Below, one piece after another: positions 40,879 to 48,742 of a stretch of 64,000 nucleotides of DNA (the stretch's first letter is position 1; the number at the start of each line of letters is the position of its first letter). This stretch comes from an uncultured Oscillospiraceae bacterium (lineage in GTDB: Bacteria > Bacillota > Clostridia > Oscillospirales > Oscillospiraceae), in the NCBI GenBank assembly GCA_934567355.1, contig CAKTJC010000013.1, positions 1-64,000 on the forward strand, in the 5' to 3' direction. The translations under genes and the position numbers were made by a program. Under the pieces are notes generated by a model, which saw only the letters and a program-made list of their open reading frames with translations, had not been told where the DNA came from and searched no databases.

Positions 40879-42129
40879 TTACTTGGCAGCTGCGTTGGAA
40901 GCGTCCTGAGCGGCAGTCATCTCAGCCAGGATGGCGTCCACGGAGCCGTCGGTGTCCATAACACGCTGCAGCATATTCCACCACTCGGTACGGGCAGTGG
41001 TCCAGCCCAGGGTGATCTGGTAGTAGTCACCCATCATGGGGCTCAGCAGGGAGTACTCAGCAAAGTACTCGTTGGGAGCGAAGCCTTCCAGGTCACGGAC
41101 AGGAGCGAAGGAAGTCGCGGTGACAGCCTTGGCGTACTGGTCGTTGTCCTGGGTCATGAACTTGATGAAGGTCTTGGCAGCCTCAATCTTAGCCTCGTCG
41201 CCGTTGTTGAACACGCCGAAGCCCCAGATGCCGCCCTGCAGGGAGGGAGTGGTGTCGGAGGGGAAGGCCATGGGCAGAACGTCGAAGCTCAGAGCGTCGG
41301 CATTGTTGATTTCAGCGCCGATGTTCCAGCAGAAGGCCATCTGGAAGGTGCCGTTGACAAAGTTCTGGATTTCGTCGCCTGCAACGATGGAGGGGTCGAA
41401 GTTGATGCCCTGCTGGTTGTACAGACGGGACAGGCCGGTGGCGTTCTCGGTGGAAGCGTAGGTGTAAGCGGTGTGCTCAGCATTGGCATAGGTGCCGCCG
41501 CCGACGTTGGTCACCAGAGCACGGGTGCCCTGGTCGCCGCCCTGGCCGCCGCAGTAGATGCAGCCAACATACTCGTAGCCGGCATCGTAGACAGCCTGAA
41601 CAGCCTTGAAGAAGTCTTCAACGGAGTTCCAGGTGTGGGTCTCTTCGTTCAGGTACTGCAGAGCATCGGCCTCGGCGAACACGTCCCGGTTGATGGCCAT
41701 GCAGTGAGCGATCATGCACACGGGCATCTCGTACACTTCGCCGTTGGCGCTGGTGCAGGAGTCAACAACGCTGGCGTAGGTGCCTTCGGGAACCAGGTCA
41801 GCCAGGTCAACCATCAGACCCTTGGCGCCCCAGTTGGCGATCAGACGCTCGGGGCCTTCCATGATGATGTCGGGAGCCTGCTTGCCTTCGATGGCGGTGT
41901 TCACCTTGTCGTCACCGTTGGTGTAGTCCAGGTATTCCACATTGACCTTGATTTCGGGATGGGCAGCGTGGAAGTCAGCCAGCAGGTCGGAGACGGTGGC
42001 TTCGTCCACCCATTTGCCGATGGGGTAGGTCCACAGGGAGATTTCGGTCACGTCGGCAGCGCTGGCGGTGAAAACACACAGGCTCATCACCATGGCGACG
42101 GACAGCAGGATAGCGATCAGTTTTTTCAT
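40879..42129 (-). CDS. Carbohydrate ABC transporter substrate-binding protein
   Basis: A 416-residue extracellular solute-binding protein of family 1. A signal peptide (MKKLIAILLSVAMVMSLCVF, cleavage after TASA) precedes a two-lobed body with ISLWTYPIGKWVDEATVSDL and PDIIMEGPERLIANW. It lacks a lipobox Cys at the expected place (the Cys in MSLCVF lies in the hydrophobic core), so it is probably attached by other means or is released. Genome context points to sialic acid or a derivative such as 2,7-anhydro-Neu5Ac as ligand. It is first in the operon, with AGGAGG upstream. Confidence 0.85.
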   Translation of the reverse strand: MKKLIAILLSVAMVMSLCVFTASAADVTEISLWTYPIGKWVDEATVSDLLADFHAAHPEIKVNVEYLDYTNGDDKVNTAIEGKQAPDIIMEGPERLIANWGAKGLMVDLADLVPEGTYASVVDSCTSANGEVYEMPVCMIAHCMAINRDVFAEADALQYLNEETHTWNSVEDFFKAVQAVYDAGYEYVGCIYCGGQGGDQGTRALVTNVGGGTYANAEHTAYTYASTENATGLSRLYNQQGINFDPSIVAGDEIQNFVNGTFQMAFCWNIGAEINNADALSFDVLPMAFPSDTTPSLQGGIWGFGVFNNGDEAKIEAAKTFIKFMTQDNDQYAKAVTATSFAPVRDLEGFAPNEYFAEYSLLSPMMGDYYQITLGWTTARTEWWNMLQRVMDTDGSVDAILAEMTAAQDASNAAAK

Positions 42130-42193
42130 AAGTACCCTCCTAGAAAAAATGTTTTGTTGGATTCGTGTAATTCACGCGTCCTCACTTGTCTCT

Positions 42194-42247
42194 ATCTTAG
42201 CCAGAGTGTACAGAAAAGTCAAGGACAGGACATGAAAATAATTTTCA
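42194..42247 (-). promoter_or_regulatory. Promoter of the sialic acid importer operon with upstream palindrome
   Basis: On the minus strand TTGACT (42217-42222) and TAAGAT (42194-42199) are 17 bases apart. Eleven bases upstream lies a perfect 15-base palindrome TGAAAATAATTTTCA (42233-42247). Similar TGAAAA/TTTTCA elements lie in the 44738-44816 region, and an RpiR regulator is encoded between them. Confidence 0.72.
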
Positions 42248-42445
42248 AAACATGATTTTTAAGAAAATTTTGGCAATTCACACAAAAATGAGCGGCCACG
42301 ATCCCAAAAATATCCCGCCGGATTTGGGAAGTATTCACAATGAGTTTTGCAAAGTTTCGCAAACTTAATGAAAATGGATTTTCAAAACAGAAAAAACATG
42401 AAAATCCCCTCTCTGAAACCTTCCGGGATCCAGAGAGGGTGAAAG

Positions 42446-42571
42446 TTAGGGAAGTTCTGATGAAATCGGCAAGAGCTGTGAGCGAGAGATTTTACGACCA
42501 ATCGAGGTACCGAAGAGTGGACGGAAAAGATCCGCTCACAGCCGCAGACGATTTATTCAGAGGTTCCTTAG
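42446..42571. repeat. Palindromic MITE-like element, copy 4 (intermediate form, inverted)
   Basis: A 126-bp element with ends TTAGGGAAGTTCTGATGAAA and, from the other side, CTAAGGAACCTCTGAATAAA. Inner arms GCTGTGAGCG / CGCTCACAGC pair perfectly. It is the reverse orientation of copy 2 with about 40 additional bases in the middle. Its right end supplies the TAA stop codon of the RpiR gene. Confidence 0.85.
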
Positions 42572-43488
42572 ATATGCTTTGCAGACAGGGCCTGAGCAAT
42601 GCGGTTGCGGCATTCCTTGGCGTTTTCCAGATTTTTTCGGGTGTACTCCGAGAACAGGACATCCGTCAGGTACATCTGGGCGATCCTGGCCGGGATGGAT
42701 CCGCTTTGCAGGGGGTTTTCATTGGCGCCGCACTGCAGCACAATGTCCGCCAAAGCTGCGCCGGGAGAATTGGGGAACCGAGTGACAAGGATCACCTTTG
42801 CCCCCCGCTCCCGGACGGATTTCAGCGTGTCCAGCATGGCAAGGGTGGAGCCGGAATAGGAAAAGAACAGCACCGCATCCGTCGGCTCCATCATCACTGC
42901 CGTCATGGCCTGCATGTGCGAATCACTGACAGGCCGGAATTTGCTGCTGATGGTAGAAAACAGGTGGGCCGCCTCTGCCGCGATCAGCATGGAGCCGCCC
43001 TGACCCATGCAGTAAACATTCCGGCTGCTGCGCAGGACGGAGGCGGCTTCGGCCACCGCTTCCAGGCTCAGCACTTCCCGGGTCTGGGTCATGGCGGTGG
43101 TGCTGGCGTTGAGCAGCTTCAGGCTGATGGTTTCCAGGTCATCCTCCTGGGTGATCTCGCCGGAGAGGGGATTGCCCTCCAGGCGGCCGACGGAGGCGTT
43201 GGCGATGGCGATCTTAAAATCCGGGAAGCCTTTGTAGCCGAGTCTCCTGCAGAACCGGGAAACCGTAGCATCGGCCACCGAGCACGCACTCGCCAGCTCC
43301 GAGATGGACATTCTGGAGATGCAGTTCTGGGCGGACAAAATATAGTCAGCCAGCTTTTTTTCCGACGCGGTGAAGGTGTAGTATTCACTGCCGATGTGAA
43401 CAAATACGCTGGGCTGCGGATCCACGGGAGCACCTCCTTGCAGAGCCCCTGCATTTGACGCGGGAAGATGAGCAGACTTCGGACTCAT
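42568..43488 (-). CDS. RpiR-family regulator (HTH + SIS)
   Basis: A 306-residue sugar-phosphate-responsive regulator. The helix-turn-helix is at about residues 55-95 (SRMSISELASACSVADATVSRFCRRLGYKGF), and the SIS domain covers 145-280 (VYCMGQGGSMLIAAEAAHLF, DAVLFFSYSGSTLAMLDTLK, RGAKVILVTRF). A sugar phosphate such as ManNAc-6-P or GlcN-6-P is the likely ligand. Its ATG overlaps the epimerase stop (ATGA), so the two are co-expressed. The TAA stop is provided by the palindromic element, so the native C-terminus may have been altered. It probably controls the three sialic acid transcription units. Confidence 0.9.
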   Translation of the reverse strand: MSPKSAHLPASNAGALQGGAPVDPQPSVFVHIGSEYYTFTASEKKLADYILSAQNCISRMSISELASACSVADATVSRFCRRLGYKGFPDFKIAIANASVGRLEGNPLSGEITQEDDLETISLKLLNASTTAMTQTREVLSLEAVAEAASVLRSSRNVYCMGQGGSMLIAAEAAHLFSTISSKFRPVSDSHMQAMTAVMMEPTDAVLFFSYSGSTLAMLDTLKSVRERGAKVILVTRFPNSPGAALADIVLQCGANENPLQSGSIPARIAQMYLTDVLFSEYTRKNLENAKECRNRIAQALSAKHI

Positions 43489-44690
43489 TTTTCGGCGTTG
43501 AGCTGCTTGAGCATGATGTCAGTCATGATCAGCATCCGGGGCAGATGGAAGGGACCCTTGAAGGTGGAGCCCTTGGTGCTGGGCATGGTGGGCAGGCCGT
43601 CCCGGCGCAGATAGCCGTACCACTCGCCGTACTCGGGGTCGGAGAAGTGAGCCTTACAGTAGTCAAGGGTCTTGAAGTACCAATCCAGGTATTCTTCCTT
43701 GCCGGTGTCGCGGTAGAGCATCAGGGAGGAGATCAGGATCTCATCGTGGGGCCACCACAGCTTCATGTCGTGCTCATAAGCCTCGGGGGGATTGCCCAGG
43801 GCATCGACGAAGTACAGCAGGCCGCCGTATTCCTTGTCCCAACCGGCATTGATTGCCCAGTTGAAGATCTGCTCGGCCTTGGCAACCAATTCCTTGTCGC
43901 CGGTGCGGGCTGCATGCTCCAGCATGAACCAAACGCCCTCAATGTCATGGCCGGGGTTGACAATGCGGCCTTCGGTGTAGTCCAGGTTTGCTTCGCCGTT
44001 GGGGCCGACATTTTCCAGAATGCAGTGCAGCTCGGGATGGTAGTTGTATTTAAAGATCTCATCCACGCAGCCCTGGGCGCGCTGCTCATAGAGCGCTTTC
44101 TTTTCTTCGTCCACCCGCATCATGACGGTCAGAACATTCAGGAAGATCATGGGCAGACCAAAGGAGCGGCCGCTTCTGGTTTCGGGAATGGTCTTGGGGC
44201 CCAGGCCGGTGGGGTCGGGCATTCCGTGCCACAGGTTCCAGTACATCTCACAGGCACTGCGTGCCCGGTCCAGATATTCCTTTTCGCCGGTGACGCCGTA
44301 GTATTCCGCGTTGGCCAGGGCATAGAAAGCCTCGGAGTAGAAGTACCGCCGCTGACGCAGAGGCTTGCCGTCCTTGGTCACAGTGAAATACATCCGGTTT
44401 CCGGCAGCGCGGTTGATGCAGTATTTTTCCATGAAGTCAAGGCAACTCTTGGAGGCATCCAGCCATTCCTGCTTCACGCCGTACACATGGCACAGGTACG
44501 CAAAGATCCAGCCGCAGCGGCCCTGCATCCACACGCTCTTATCGGTGGAATAGACCTTTCCGTAGCGATCCAGGCAGGTATAGACGCCGCCGTATTCATG
44601 GTCCATGCCGTTTTTCAGCCAGAAGCTGACGCAGCGTTCCAGCTCCTGCTCGGTCCACTGCTGGGCCTGCAGTAAGTTCTCTTTGTTCAT
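43485..44690 (-). CDS. N-acylglucosamine 2-epimerase (AGE family)
   Basis: A 401-residue (alpha/alpha)6-barrel epimerase that interconverts N-acetylmannosamine and N-acetylglucosamine. Diagnostic segments are WLKNGMDHEYGGVYTCLDR, QGRCGWIFAYLC, NPGHDIEGVWFMLEHAAR (catalytic His) and KLWWPHDEILISSLMLY (second catalytic His). Length equals the renin-binding-protein family. ManNAc comes from NanA; the product GlcNAc would be phosphorylated and sent to NagA. ATG 44690 has GAAGGAGG upstream. A cellobiose-epimerase activity is a less likely alternative given the context. Confidence 0.88.
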   Translation of the reverse strand: MNKENLLQAQQWTEQELERCVSFWLKNGMDHEYGGVYTCLDRYGKVYSTDKSVWMQGRCGWIFAYLCHVYGVKQEWLDASKSCLDFMEKYCINRAAGNRMYFTVTKDGKPLRQRRYFYSEAFYALANAEYYGVTGEKEYLDRARSACEMYWNLWHGMPDPTGLGPKTIPETRSGRSFGLPMIFLNVLTVMMRVDEEKKALYEQRAQGCVDEIFKYNYHPELHCILENVGPNGEANLDYTEGRIVNPGHDIEGVWFMLEHAARTGDKELVAKAEQIFNWAINAGWDKEYGGLLYFVDALGNPPEAYEHDMKLWWPHDEILISSLMLYRDTGKEEYLDWYFKTLDYCKAHFSDPEYGEWYGYLRRDGLPTMPSTKGSTFKGPFHLPRMLIMTDIMLKQLNAEK

Positions 44691-44737
44691 ATTGTTTCCT
44701 CCTTCAAAAAAATGGGGGCATTCTTTTACCATTTTCA

Positions 44738-44816
44738 ATAGTAGCATTATCCCAATCATTTTTCAAGTAGAATTTTCAAAAAAGCTAGTGACAGAAAAAG
44801 ATTTTCATGCTACAAT
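44738..44816. promoter_or_regulatory. Divergent promoters of the epimerase and ROK-kinase units
   Basis: Minus strand: TTGAAA (44761-44766) and TACTAT (44738-44743), 17-base spacer, for the epimerase-rpiR unit. Plus strand: GTGACA (44788-44793) and TACAAT (44811-44816), 17-base spacer, for the kinase unit. The plus-strand spacer contains GAAAAAGATTTTC (44794-44806), similar to the perfect palindrome at 42233-42247, and extra TTTTCA half-sites lie at 44732-44737, 44759-44765 and 44773-44778. Most likely the RpiR protein binds here. Confidence 0.7.
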
Positions 44817-44856
44817 CCAGCTATCCAACCATTAACATGAAAGAGGTGCAAATACC

Positions 44857-46239
44857 ATGAAATTTCTTGGAGTAACCATTTCTGTTCAGAATACCCCGGA
44901 GCTTGACCCGGCGTTCATCCCCCTACATCTGTTCAACAAGGCATTCCTGGCCGATGCAAAGAAGCCGGTGTCCATCGCCGTGGAGCGGGCAAAGGGAGAA
45001 ATGGCCAGCTTCCACACCTTCATCCACGGAACCCCGGAGATGAAGGAGGCCGACTGTTTCTACATTGACCGGCTGGTGAAGTTCATCCTGTGGATGAAGG
45101 GCGGTTTCCGCATCTACGTCAGCGGTGATGAAGTGATTTATGACTATCTGCGCAGCATCTACTGCGCCGGCGGCAAGCAGGAATTTGACTGGGACTACAT
45201 GGCAAACGTCTTTGAGCATCCCTTTGAGATTCTGCTGGTGGACAAGGTGCCCGAAAACCACGATGCCCCCCAGAAGGTGGGCGGCCATTTCGAGGGCTGC
45301 CGTGTCGGCTTTGATGCCGGCGGCTCCGACCGGAAGGTCAGCGCCGTGATTGACGGCGAGACCGTTTACTCCGAAGAGGTTGTGTGGTTCCCCAAGACCA
45401 ATTCCGACCCCGACTACCACTACGACGGCATTGTAGCGGCGCTGAAATCCGCAGCTGCCCACATGCCCAGAGTGGACGCGGTGGGCGTGTCCTCCGCCGG
45501 TGTGTTTATCAACAACCGCACCATGAACGCCTCCCTGTTTTTGAAGGTTCCCAAAGACCTGTACGACAAGAAGGTAAAGGATATTTACATCCGGGCCATC
45601 ACCGATACCTTCGGCGACGTGCCCTACAGCGTAGCCAATGACGGCGATGTGTCCGCCCTGGCCGGTGCCATCAGCCTGGGCAAGAACAATATGCTGGGCA
45701 TTGCCATGGGCACCAGCGAGGCCGCCGGTTTCGTGGACGGCAACGGCTGCATCACCGGCTGGCTCAACGAGCTGGCCTTCTGCCCGGTGGACGCTTCCCC
45801 CGCAGCCATGCAGGATGAATGGTCCAAGGACTTCGGCGTGGGCTGCAAGTACTTCTCCCAGGATGCCGTTATCAAGCTGGCACCCGCTGCCGGAATCCAG
45901 CTGGACGAGAGCCTGTCCCCCGCCGAAAAGCTGAAAAAGGTGCAGGGCCTCATGGAGCAGGGCGACCCCCGCGCCGCTGCCATTTACCGCAGCATCGGCA
46001 CTTACCTGGCCCACAGCTTTGCCCTGTATTATGATTTCTATGGCTTTGAGTATGTGCTGCTGCTGGGCCGCGTCATGTCCGGCAAGGGCGGCGACCTGCT
46101 GCTGGAAACCTACAACAAGGTAATGGAAAGCGAATACCCCGAGCTGGCAAAGGTGATTCATGTGGCGCTGCCGGACGAAAAATTCCGCCGGGTGGGCCAG
46201 TCCGCCATTGCAGCATCCCTGCCGGAGCTGAGAAAGTAA
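44857..46239 (+). CDS. ROK-family sugar kinase with extra N-terminal domain
   Basis: A 460-residue ROK-like protein. Residues 1-145 form an unusual leading domain (FIPLHLFNKAFLADAKKPVS, FILWMKGGFRIYVSGDEVIY). The ROK core begins GFDAGGSDRKVSAVIDGE at 151 (ATP phosphate loop), continues with DAVGVSSAGVFINNR and VANDGDVSALAGA (catalytic Asp262), and GIAMGTSEAAGFVD. The CxCGxxGCxE zinc motif of classical ROK kinases is missing. In the pathway it would phosphorylate GlcNAc (or ManNAc). AGAGGTG lies before the ATG. First gene of a four-gene unit ending with nagA. Confidence 0.8.
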   Translation: MKFLGVTISVQNTPELDPAFIPLHLFNKAFLADAKKPVSIAVERAKGEMASFHTFIHGTPEMKEADCFYIDRLVKFILWMKGGFRIYVSGDEVIYDYLRSIYCAGGKQEFDWDYMANVFEHPFEILLVDKVPENHDAPQKVGGHFEGCRVGFDAGGSDRKVSAVIDGETVYSEEVVWFPKTNSDPDYHYDGIVAALKSAAAHMPRVDAVGVSSAGVFINNRTMNASLFLKVPKDLYDKKVKDIYIRAITDTFGDVPYSVANDGDVSALAGAISLGKNNMLGIAMGTSEAAGFVDGNGCITGWLNELAFCPVDASPAAMQDEWSKDFGVGCKYFSQDAVIKLAPAAGIQLDESLSPAEKLKKVQGLMEQGDPRAAAIYRSIGTYLAHSFALYYDFYGFEYVLLLGRVMSGKGGDLLLETYNKVMESEYPELAKVIHVALPDEKFRRVGQSAIAASLPELRK

Positions 46240-46264
46240 GCATATCATATAAGGAGACAAAAAG

Positions 46265-46915
46265 ATGAAAAAGCATATTGTCTGTTTTGGTGATTCCAAT
46301 ACCCACGGCTACTGCGCCGACCCCACCGATACCGTCACCGGCGGTGCGCGGTTTGACGAAACCGAGCGCTGGACCTGCCTGCTGCAACAAAAGCTGGGCG
46401 ACGATTACCTGGTGCTGGAAGAGGGCCTGTCCGGCCGCACCACCGTGTTCCCCGATGCCCTCCACGAGAGCATGGACGGCCTGAGCGTTCTCTATTCCAC
46501 CCTCATGAGCCACGAGCCGGTTGACCTGCTGGTTATCATGCTGGGCACCAATGACACCAAGGAGCGCCTGGGGGTCAATGCCGCCTGCATTGCCATCGGC
46601 ATGGAGCGGCTGGTGCGCAAGGCCCAGAGCGTCATGTGCTGGGCGAAGGAGCCGAAGGTTCTGATTGTCTGCCCGCCCCACATTCTAAAGGAGATGTATG
46701 ACAATCCCTGCGGTGTGCCCATGGGTCAGGGCTGCATCGAAAAATCCCAGGAGCTGGCCGGTTACCTGCGGGAGACTGCCAAGCTGGTGGGCGCTTCCTT
46801 CCTGGATGCCCAGAAATTTGCGGAATTTAACCGTGTAGACGGAATGCACCTGACCGCCAAGGGACACCGCTGTCTGGCGGATAAGCTGGCGGAAGTTATC
46901 CCGGGGCTGCTGTAA
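46265..46915 (+). CDS. SGNH/GDSL esterase, probably a sugar O-acetylesterase
   Basis: A 216-residue SGNH hydrolase without signal peptide. Block I FGDSNTHGY (Ser11), block II EGLSGRTT (Gly), block III IMLGTNDTKERL (Asn) and block V RVDGMHLTAKGH (Asp-x-x-His) are all present. GDSNTHG with GLSGRTT matches the cytoplasmic acyl-esterase subgroup. Placed in a sialic acid operon it may remove O-acetyl groups from sialic acid or its products. AAGGAG precedes the ATG. Confidence 0.85.
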   Translation: MKKHIVCFGDSNTHGYCADPTDTVTGGARFDETERWTCLLQQKLGDDYLVLEEGLSGRTTVFPDALHESMDGLSVLYSTLMSHEPVDLLVIMLGTNDTKERLGVNAACIAIGMERLVRKAQSVMCWAKEPKVLIVCPPHILKEMYDNPCGVPMGQGCIEKSQELAGYLRETAKLVGASFLDAQKFAEFNRVDGMHLTAKGHRCLADKLAEVIPGLL

Positions 46916-46916
46916 A

Positions 46917-47555
46917 ATGAGCCGCTCTATCTTTCGCTACGAGGGGCCGGTCTGGAATTTCTGCAATGTCGTTACTGATACGCTGGGATTGAGTTTGCTG
47001 TGGTGCCTGTGCAGCCTGCCGATCCTCACCACGGGCGCGGCAACTGCCGCACTGTATGACGCTGCCGTCCGCGGTGTCCGCTACCGGGAGCCGGGCACCT
47101 ACCGCCGCTTTTTCCGCACGTTCAAGGCTGAACTGAAAACCTCCCTGCTCAGCACGCTGCTTTGGGGGATTCTGCTGCTCTTTGGTGTGTATGTGCTGGC
47201 GCTGTTGGATGAGGCGGCTGCCGGGAATACCCAGGCGGCGCTGATGGCCGGTGGCTATCGGGTGCTGATGGCGCTTCTCATGAGTGCAGCGGCATGGTCG
47301 TGCATGCTGCTGTCCCGCTTTGCCTATCGTTTTCGGGATCTGACGGCCAGCGCGATTCAGTTTCTGCCTGCCCATATGCTGGCGTCCATTATGATCGCGG
47401 CATTGAGCTGGGCTTCGGCCTGGTTTGTTACGCATTATCCATTGGGCCTGGTTTTTGCTCCGGCGGTGACAGTGATTGGTTGGTCGCTGGTATCAGAGCC
47501 TGTTTTCAAAAAATACGGCGGCGGGATCGAACCCGCGAAAGCCGGCAAGGAGTGA
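46917..47555 (+). CDS. YesL-like DUF624 membrane protein
   Basis: A 212-residue membrane protein with about five hydrophobic segments. FRYEGPVWNFCNVVTDTLGLSLLWCLCSLPILTTGAATAALY is the DUF624 signature start (conserved Trp, Pro and Gly-Ala-Thr), and the second half is hydrophobic to VFAPAVTVIGWSL. The family is often encoded with CUT1 sugar importers and may assist them. The ATG lies one base after the esterase stop, indicating coupling. Confidence 0.8.
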   Translation: MSRSIFRYEGPVWNFCNVVTDTLGLSLLWCLCSLPILTTGAATAALYDAAVRGVRYREPGTYRRFFRTFKAELKTSLLSTLLWGILLLFGVYVLALLDEAAAGNTQAALMAGGYRVLMALLMSAAAWSCMLLSRFAYRFRDLTASAIQFLPAHMLASIMIAALSWASAWFVTHYPLGLVFAPAVTVIGWSLVSEPVFKKYGGGIEPAKAGKE

Positions 47556-47560
47556 GTGAT

Positions 47561-48691
47561 ATGTTCTATTCCAACGCCAGAATTTATGGTGCGGACTTTC
47601 GGTTTCACCATGGCGCCTTCGAGGTGAAGGACGGTGTTTTCGGTGCAGTCCTGCCGGAAAATGTCCCCGATGATGCCGTGGATCTGCAGGGTGCAACCGT
47701 TATCCCCGGCATGATCGATGTCCACAGCCACGGCAATTCCGGTGCGGACTTCTCCGACGGAGACTACGAAGGCCTCAAGAAGATGGCACTGTTCTATGCA
47801 AGCTGCGGCGTGACCTCCTTTGCGCCCGCTTCCATGACGCTGCCTTACGACGTGCTGGCGAAAGCATTTTCCACGGCGGTGCAGCTGAAAAGCGAAAAGC
47901 CGGAGGGGCATGCTGTGCTGCGGGGGATTCAGATGGAGGGTCCCTACTTTTCCTACAAGAAGCGGGGCGCGCAAAATCCAGATTATTTGAAGGATCCGGA
48001 TTTTGAGGGCTTTCAGAAGCTGTACGATGGCTGCGGCGGGCTTATCTCCATTGTGGATGTGGCCCCGGAGCTGCCCGGTGCGGCGGAATTTACCGCCCAG
48101 GCCAGCAAGCTCTGCACCGTGTCTGTTGCCCACACGGATTCCGACTATGATCACGCAAGAGCCGTATTCGATGCCGGTGCCACCCACCTGACTCACCTCT
48201 ACAATGCCATGCCCGGCATCAACCACCGCAACCCCGGCGTGATTCCGGCGGCGGTGGAGAATCCCAAGGTGCGGGCGGAAATCATCTGTGACGGCTACCA
48301 CATTCACCCTGCCGCTGTCCGGCTGGCCTTTTCCATGTTTGGCGGCGAACGGATGGTACTTATTTCCGATTCCGGCCGCTGCGCCGGTCTGCCGGAAGGA
48401 AGCCAATTCACCCTGGGCGGTCAGGACGCATGGCTGCGGGACGGTGTCGGTCGTCTTGCAGACGGAACCATTGCATGTTCCGCCACCAATCTGTGGACTT
48501 GTCTGGGCAATGTGCTTCGCTGGGGCATCCGGGAGGAGGATGCCATCCGTGCCGCGACCTGGAACCCCGCCTGCGCTATCCGTGCGCAAAAAGAGGTCGG
48601 TTCCATTGAGCCCGGCAAAGCAGCCGACTTTATCGTTACCGACGGGGATTATACAAAGAAACGCGTTTTCCTGGCAGGTAAAGAAATATAA
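47561..48691 (+). CDS. nagA: N-acetylglucosamine-6-phosphate deacetylase
   Basis: A 376-residue amidohydrolase converting GlcNAc-6-P to GlcN-6-P and acetate. Metal and substrate ligands: His55/His57 in VHSHGN, Glu126 in QMEGPY, His191 in AHTDSD, His212 in THLYNAM and catalytic Asp270 in LISDSGRCAG. The ISDSGRCAG form is a small departure from the common ISDAxxAxG. The deacetylase step is the last in the window; glucosamine-6-phosphate deaminase (NagB) is not present here. AAGGAG precedes ATG 47561. Confidence 0.93.
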   Translation: MFYSNARIYGADFRFHHGAFEVKDGVFGAVLPENVPDDAVDLQGATVIPGMIDVHSHGNSGADFSDGDYEGLKKMALFYASCGVTSFAPASMTLPYDVLAKAFSTAVQLKSEKPEGHAVLRGIQMEGPYFSYKKRGAQNPDYLKDPDFEGFQKLYDGCGGLISIVDVAPELPGAAEFTAQASKLCTVSVAHTDSDYDHARAVFDAGATHLTHLYNAMPGINHRNPGVIPAAVENPKVRAEIICDGYHIHPAAVRLAFSMFGGERMVLISDSGRCAGLPEGSQFTLGGQDAWLRDGVGRLADGTIACSATNLWTCLGNVLRWGIREEDAIRAATWNPACAIRAQKEVGSIEPGKAADFIVTDGDYTKKRVFLAGKEI

Positions 48692-48705
48692 TGCTCCAAT
48701 AAACG

Positions 48706-48742
48706 CGCCGCAGCCGGTTTTCGCCGGCTGCGGCGTATCTTT
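48706..48742. terminator. Bidirectional terminator between nagA and glgB
   Basis: A 12-bp perfect stem CGCCGCAGCCGG / CCGGCTGCGGCG (48706-48717 with 48724-48735) with a T-rich right flank and AATAAA on the left. Confidence 0.88.
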
